Assembly (NCBI GenBank): GCA_023634235.1
Contig: JAMKCF010000003.1
Location: 11,254,742-11,318,741, forward strand
Direction of reading: 5' to 3'
DNA length: 64,000 nt
From: Pisaster brevispinus
Taxonomy: Eukaryota; Echinodermata; Asteroidea; Forcipulatida; Asteriidae
Numbering within the stretch: the first letter of the stretch is position 1; each line of letters begins with the position of its first letter. The notes beneath the pieces were generated by a model, which searched no databases, had not been told where the DNA came from, and worked only from the letters and a program-made list of their open reading frames with translations. The position numbers were made by a program, and so were the translations under genes. Of the stretch, positions 57,786-64,000 are shown piece by piece.

Positions 57786-60311
57786 ATCAAATTGATCAAA
57801 TTGACCATGTACATATATACAATGTTTAATCATGTAAGTTCTAGTAAAACTTCTCAAACTCATGGGAGACTTCAAGAAAAATTGTATGTACCCTAGAAAA
57901 CTGGATGTGCCCCAAGCCTATACTTGCTGAGTAACATTGAAGACTTTCAGAATTTGGTAGGCGTGTGCATTTTTGCACGTGTACAGATATGCTCACATAA
58001 CTTCGGGTCAAGCTTGTCAAGCTGACTGTAGCTGTGAACAATCTGCACAATGCAAGTCACCCGCAAAATTGTAAATTAAAGATCGTTGCAAAGTCTTCCC
58101 AATTACAAAATGTATGAGACAAAAGATAAACTCTTCTCACACATTGCAATTTCGTTCGCATCTCTCGGGAAAACGGCAGCTGTGCACATGAGAGCACTGT
58201 GATATTAAACGCCAACCATACCTCTTTCAATCTTGTCTCAACTTGGACGTTATAATAGGAAAACCTGGAGGCGTTTTCATTGGACAGTGACAAAGACAAC
58301 ATTTATGACCTGAATTTTCCTGACCCCATTCTGTAATTTCATGAATCGCTTGCCATAGCTGCGAGTTTGAGAGCAACTAGAGGAAAATGAAATTGGCGAA
58401 GTAAAAACATCCATTCCGGAGTTTTATTCAGAGAAACAAGGTTTGCAATAATATTAACTGTACAATGACAAAGTGGATTTGATGTAGAAAATTTGTCCAT
58501 AAAGTGATGCTTTGTTTTTGTTATCAAAGTGAAACAATATTTACACAATGTTCAATGACCTTGCTAGCGTTTTAGTCTGAGTAGAGCCGACGATTTTCTG
58601 GTCACTGTAATGCAAAAACAAATCCATTAATGCACAGAGAATTGACCCTGAGTTTGCAAAATAATATTGATATTGGATTGTTTCACAGGCAAGCAACTTT
58701 TAAGCTGATCAACTTAATTCTTCTTTTTCTTTCTTGAAAACTAAAAAAAAACCTACATGTACAAAGTTTATGTGTGCTCCTGGCCGTTTCATTTTTGTGT
58801 ACATAATTGCATGTCTGATTTCGGTAGCTTAATTTTTTTTTCAAATCCTGATTTGGGAAAAAAATGCGTTTAGCATATTCCTGGCTATCTGTATTCAAAA
58901 CTTATCAAATTTAAATGTGTACTTACTGTTTTTATTTTTACAATAAGGCCATTAGGCCTACAGTAGAGAACGCCGCTATACCAAACAGCGCAATAAGGAA
59001 CATTTGGATCAACCTCTTCCCCAGGGTGTGTCGAGCAATACGAGGTTGACTGCTCTCTCACCCTGGTATTGGAACATTTGCATATCCAAAAATTTTGGAT
59101 ACGTATGCAAATTAGAATAGTCTGGATGCATATCGAAATTCACATCTTCGCCATAGTCTCGTGGTCCGGTACCAGATTTAGTACATGTAGCTTGTATGTA
59201 TTGGAAACATACAGGGTCCAAGTGAGGAGTTTCCATCCCAGGGTTTACTATTTACAAACATGGTTGGAAATAAAGTAAACCATGGGGACGAGGTTGCATT
59301 TGGATATACCTGGCTCCAAGTTTGTGCGGATGCCATCTTGGAATTCATCTCCATTTGGGGCATGCTTTTTACTACATGTACAGTACACCGAACGACATGA
59401 ACACCGAACGACATGAACGACCACTCAAATTTCATGAATTCTTAGGTGTTTGTTATCAGGTGACTGGGTTTCTTAACCCTAGGTCCCCTTTGCTGTCATG
59501 AGTTATTGCAGCAGATCCATAAAGTGCTGAGTAATGTAAAAGCTCAAATAAGTCGAATGTTTCCATCAGCATGCTTAAGTTGTCAGGAAAAACATTTCTC
59601 TCAAAGACTGTATTAAAACATGTAGTATTCTTACACTGTACCTGTTCATGTACAGTACACTGTACTCCATCAACTTGCAAATTTTTCCACAAGATGTAAC
59701 AATCAGAAGATGCCTACCGGGTGCTTTCCATAATCAGTCCAGCTTTCTCCAATTAAATCTGAAGCCAGTAGTAGCGCATCCCGTGGGTTTAAGCGTCAAA
59801 GCTCCCTCGTTATGTATGCCTGCGCATTGTTTGTAAAGCTAATTACAAGGCAATGTACGCATTGCGGACAAATGCGTCACAATGACGTCAGTAGCAGTTT
59901 TGAAAGGATTGGGCCAGTTGGTTTAAATGTGGCTTTCACTTGTGGTTTATGTGTCTTACAATTTTACTAGTGAAGATGATTGCTTCGCCACTCTGGATTT
60001 TGATCTGAGCATACACACACTGTACCCGTAGTGTCAAATTATGAAATTAAATGAGCCCATGTGTTCACATTTGATTCTATCTACACACTTTGTACTGTGG
60101 GGATGTATATGTGCACTGTAATGTACATTATTATTGTAACACAAGTTGTGCAGAATTTGAGTCTTGGATGAATACAGATATTGTTAAAACCTGTTGCAGG
60201 AGGAAAAATCTGGGGGTTTTTTTTGTTCCCAAGTCAGCAAGTGTATGGAATGAGCAGAGTTGGTAAAAATGAGTGACACTGCCACTGTAATGCAGTGTAT
60301 GGTGAAGGCCT
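57786..60311. other. Intergenic or intronic, no gene recognised
   Basis: One TGACGTCA at 59883-59890. cgaacgacatgaac is tandemly duplicated at about 59391-59418. No exon with support. Confidence 0.35.
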
Positions 60312-60517
60312 GGGTCCAATTCATGGCTCTGCTTACCGCCGAATTCTGCACTTTCTGCGCTAGCTGTGCCTAGTAACGTGCAGTAGGCACGTGCACGAAA
60401 CAAAAAATTCCCTGCTATTTCTAACCTGTGAAATGCGCTTGACGTAAGCGCAGAATTCCCTGCTTCCATAAGCGCTAATTCTTTGCTTACAGTAAGCAGA
60501 GCCATGAAATTAAGCCC
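60312..60517 (+). mobile_element. MITE family G (206 bp)
   Basis: The terminal inverted repeat reads TTCATGGCTCTGCTTAC at the left (60320-60336) and its exact inverse at the right (60492-60508), extended by GGGTCCAA / GGGCTTAAT outer bases. Interior: gaattctgca...gcagaattccctgc, with more inverted pairs. A 124-codon minus frame across it is an artefact. A remnant of one end (ataagcagagccatcat) lies near 63141-63157. Confidence 0.88.
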
Positions 60518-61628
60518 TATGGCTATGTTTGACTGGCACCCTGTTCAATTGAAAATCATGAAGTTCCTGTACATGATCAATGACATTGTAATTATACTGG
60601 TTTAGATGGCAGTCAATGGTAAGGCATTGCCTAAGTACATGTAATTACAATTTGTACAATGTGTGTCAGTACATGTACACTGAAGTAAACTCTTGTATAA
60701 GAAAAAAAAAGCGAAAGTTTGTTGTACAAATGTCAAAAGTGAAAAAAATTGACCAGATTGAAAAGTCATGCTAATCCATCAATTTTCAAAGGTAAGTTAC
60801 ATTGTACAGTGGTAGTAGTTCAGAGATCGTGTAGTGCCACAGGCACAATATTGGCATCTCAGGCCGAAAAAGGCGAATAGTGAAGTATGCACTAGACACC
60901 ATTTCAGTAAGTAATGTAACTCTTTTGATGCAACAATAGATCAGTGCAGACAGTGGCCATTGCTATCAATGCTATAGCAAAACATTTTCTTACCCAAACG
61001 GCGTCCATACCATACTTAATATGTTCTATATAAAGATTGAGCTCCAGTTGCCCATCTTGATGTACACTGTAGATGTATGCTCATCTGGACATGTACAGTA
61101 CATAATTTGTATTACCTCTTGTTTGAGGTTTTATAGAAAAATCAGAGATTGGTTATTTTTGCCCCGTTGACAGCAAAAGTCAAATTTGCGATGGAACAGA
61201 TTCAAACCTGTACTTCATCTGAATAGCAAGTGCCATGCTTTAATCTCATGGATGTCCATGTAAGTGATCAATCCTTATGTGATAGATTGTCCCGGGCGTG
61301 GTGAGAAGAAGCCTGCTTGCTAAACTCTCTGTCTTCAGGGCAGTGTATTGTAAGACAACATCTAAAGCATTCTCCATCAGGAAATGGCATTAGTTCATCG
61401 GAATGGCAGGCAGGTGTTGCTGTTAAGCCCCACATCCAAATGTCATGCCCCACATTGAGGTTGCTTGTTCCTGTTGCCTATTCACTGTTTCTTGGCAGAT
61501 AGTTTGGATGTGAAGTGAGGATATTGATTGCCTTCTGAAGTCAAACTTAACCTTTGATACTAAACTGCAATCCTATTACTTTCTTGTGGATCTCCATGAT
61601 CTTGTGAGAAGTCTACAGTTTCAAGTTC
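60518..61628. other. Intergenic or intronic, no gene recognised
   Basis: Short tacatgta and gtacatgtac motifs only. Confidence 0.35.
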
Positions 61629-62016
61629 AAGGCAAAGTATACCTTTGGTTTTTTAAACCGTTTGGTTGTTTTAATCCTAAATGTAGTAGTATACAATAAA
61701 CTAACCTGTGAAAATTTCATTTCAAAAGGTGGTAGAGTTTTAAAGATATTGCCAAAAATCTGGAGCGGTTATGTCGACACCGGAAGAATAATCCATAATT
61801 GGAATACACAATCTGAGAAACTTTTCATGCAGAAACGTTTCTCAGATTGAAGTGTTTTTGAATCCTTTTCTCTCTCAACCCACATTCCTTTGAAGGGAAT
61901 TGTTTCTCAAAATGTTATACATTATCAACAGCTGAAGTGCTTCTTACCAAGTAAGTTTTTATGGTCGTTAATTTTTTGAGTAATTACCAAACGTACATGT
62001 AGACCCTCCTTTAAAG
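61629..62016 (+). mobile_element. MITE family A, copy 4
   Basis: aaggcaaagtatacctttgg at the left and accaaacgtacatgtagacc...ctttaaag at the right. The internal stem ctgagaaactt...cgtttctcag and atccataattggaatacaca match the copy at 23381. Together with the 23381 copy it is among the best preserved. Confidence 0.88.
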
Positions 62017-63299
62017 AGTATACATGTACATTTGTTTGTTCTTTGTCAGCATGACTCAAGAGGCTTTTATAGACAGTGTCTAGTATGTGCATTCATGTAC
62101 TGTATAGTATGTAGAAATAGTTTGTTGTCATTTAGCCCCCCAAGTCAAATGTACCGAAACTTAAATTGCCTTCACGTTACTGAGAAACGCAGGTCTCACA
62201 AACGCAGGTGGGTTTTTTTTCGTGGAAAAACAGTAAGTTATCTCGGAAACTCAATTATAAGGTATCTCAGAAACTTGGAATTCAATGATAAGGTATTTCA
62301 TTTTCAGAATCTTGGGAGTCATATTTTCTAAGTTCTGTTGGACAGAAACAGTACATTTGAAGCAGCTGTTGCAGATGGTTGTTATAATGTACAGTATGTA
62401 TTATGTACTTGTAGCTTTTAAGTGAAGCAATACACCAGGTAGTCTGACCACTTGAAGAGAGATTGTACAGTTCCTTTTGTGCAGAGGTATTTCAACTGGC
62501 AAAATGCCAGTTAAAAAAAAAGTTCCAACTTTCCAGAAGAACACTTTCGATAGACTGTGTTTTTAAGCCGAATTTCCATTGACAGATGAAGGCCTCTTCT
62601 TCTAAGATACCAACCTACCACTGCTTCCAATCATGTGCCAATGGTTGACATGCCTCTTTATACATGTACTTCCAGAGTTTGTTTAAAAATCATTGTTTTG
62701 ATATGGGAAACACAGGATGACTGCATCTTGCACTATGATAAAGGGTCTGCCTTACTTGTCTCATTGTCTCATTAATTGCTATGCTCGGGTCACTTGGATG
62801 CTTGGACTGAGAAATCTTGTGAATGTCGTTAAAAAAAAAGCATCACCCTGACAAAACTATGCCACACTCGATCAATGTCGATGATTTCATGATGTAGACA
62901 CATGTGCAATCACTTGACTTTTTTAGTATGGCGGTGTACATTTTGGTGGAAAGTTTCCAGACAATGTGTGTTTTAACTGATATTTCTCTTTTTAAAGGAT
63001 TGTAAACTGAAACAATGTCTGTAGGGTGATTTACTAGGCCATTCAGTGGCTGCCATTTTGTTGCTTACTTTTTCTCCACACTGATTGGCTGCTGGCAACT
63101 TATATGGGCGCTTGACGCTGTAGCTCCACACAGTTCCTTGATAAGCAGAGCCATCATCATAAGTTGAGCCTAGATATTTTTCAATTCAGGCTTTGACTTG
63201 TGTGATGAATTCCTCCATGCCCTGCTACACATTACGTGTTTTCAAACACAATCTTCAATCAGGCATTGTCTGCACTTATTTGTTTATTACTTATTTATT
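62017..63299. other. Intergenic or intronic, no gene recognised
   Basis: A half-remnant of family G (ataagcagagccatcatcat, 63141-63160) is the only feature noted. Confidence 0.35.
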
Positions 63300-63545
63300 A
63301 CACATCCAACAGCACAATTAGCGCCAATAGCAGGATAAATAGGAAAACAAGAAGAAATATTCAGTTTTAGATGTTGGAGGAAAATCCCAATGGGGAAAAC
63401 CCACGCAATCAGGTAGGGACTAAAAACCCGATCCCCATGCAATGGTCCGGTCTTAGGTGGGATTCGAACTGGGGTCCACAGAGAGGAAAGTCAGGCAGGG
63501 AAAGAAACCACTGAGCAGCCAACCTGATCCCTCCAGGCTCTGATT
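63300..63545 (-). mobile_element. tRNA-derived SINE (inverted)
   Basis: On the minus strand: ggttggctgctcagtggttt (A-box region), cctctctgtggaccccagtt, B box AGTTCGAATCCCA, then gggtttttagtccctacctg, ttttccccattgggattttc and the tail ttggatgtgtaataaataag. It has the best preserved B box of the family. Confidence 0.82.
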
Positions 63546-64000
63546 GTACACATGTACTTTGCTGCGTGCCATTCCTCAAGTGGGACTTGCAACTGATATC
63601 CAATTGATTGTCTCGTCTCAGGTAATGCGGTCCAATCATCTGCATCCCGTGGCTGCGTCTAAGAACAATTGCATTTACTGTTCTAGATTCTTTTCCATTA
63701 GATTAAACGATCGGCTTCACCATGTTCACTCTTTACCTTTTTTTCTTTTTTCCATCAAACATTGTCAAATGTATGCCTGCAAAGTTACAAAGCAATTCCC
63801 TCCATCTTGATGCAAAACAAGCCCAGAAACCGGAGCATTTTGATTTAAATTGCTTTCTGACAAACTGGAAAGGGGATCCCCAATTTTTATAAACTGCAAT
63901 TACTGAGTCCATGACAAAGGTCTAAAAGGTTTGTCATGTGTGCAGTGTTTTAAAAAAAGTATTTTCCATCCAGTGAGACTTCAAGAAAATTGGATGTAAA
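63546..64000. other. Window end, no gene recognised
   Basis: Nothing beyond short open frames. A sequence near 63970-63999 (cagtgagacttcaagaaaat then tggatgt) resembles 57866-57908 (gagacttcaagaaaaattgt), suggesting another dispersed repeat cut by the window edge. Confidence 0.35.

Noticed and set aside
60131..60505. 124-codon minus-strand frame
   Set aside because: Runs through MITE family G; composition follows the element.

Overview
This window is eukaryotic nuclear DNA. It is AT-rich and gene-poor, with split coding exons bounded by GT/AG sites and many short non-autonomous transposons and microsatellites. An animal is indicated by the protein families: an ABHD1/3/15-type alpha/beta-hydrolase, two Myb/SANT-like (trihelix) proteins and animal-type LINE fragments. 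The very frequent short motifs tacatgta and taggccta, together with the MITE/SINE content, suggest a marine invertebrate deuterostome, perhaps an echinoderm. That is an impression from composition, not a proof.

Protein-coding content is small. (1) 4416-5765, plus strand, is an intronless ABHD-type protein with an N-terminal membrane segment; its nucleophile serine is replaced by glycine although the Asp and His positions remain, so it looks like a pseudoenzyme. (2) 28268-28765, plus, is the first coding exon of a Myb/SANT-like protein with an acidic tail, with a tentative second small exon at 29359-29391. (3) 46932-47006, 47860-48142 and 48633-48677, plus, are three exons in compatible phase of a second Myb/SANT-like protein. 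Its 3' exons were not found and may lie within a long following intron or beyond the window. A perfect 46-bp palindrome centred on CACGTG lies about 230 bp upstream of its ATG.

Transposon relics: a gutted non-LTR retrotransposon (endonuclease N-terminus joined to RT C-terminus, minus strand, 35444-36801) sits between two 302-bp inverted arms (34706-35007 and 37653-37954). L2/CR1-type LINE 3' ends occur at 25449-25690 and 57397-57580, the latter running straight into a (GATT)n array. A short HARBI1-like transposase N-terminal relic lies at 41493-41630 (minus). tRNA-derived SINE copies occur at about 25.1, 57.0 and 63.4 kb, plus a separate tRNA-like relic at 31.0 kb.

MITE-like families recur, named here only for this window: A (four copies, about 390 bp), B (one full, three partial), C (three copies with GGGTCA-rich interiors, plus a partial), D (two copies), G (one copy). 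Three fold-back hairpins cluster at 26.2-27.1 kb, the first flanked by a perfect 9-bp direct repeat. Tandem arrays include a 44-bp minisatellite (10499-10926), a 41-bp duplication carrying TGACGTCA and AGGTCA, a ~77-bp array (39.2-39.6 kb), a ~338-bp tandem duplication (42.0-42.7 kb), a 15-bp array in a GGAT-rich tract (50.7-51.8 kb), and (TTTA)n and (GATT)n microsatellites. Outside the features listed I see no support for further genes. Most other open frames are short, or are repeats read as protein.
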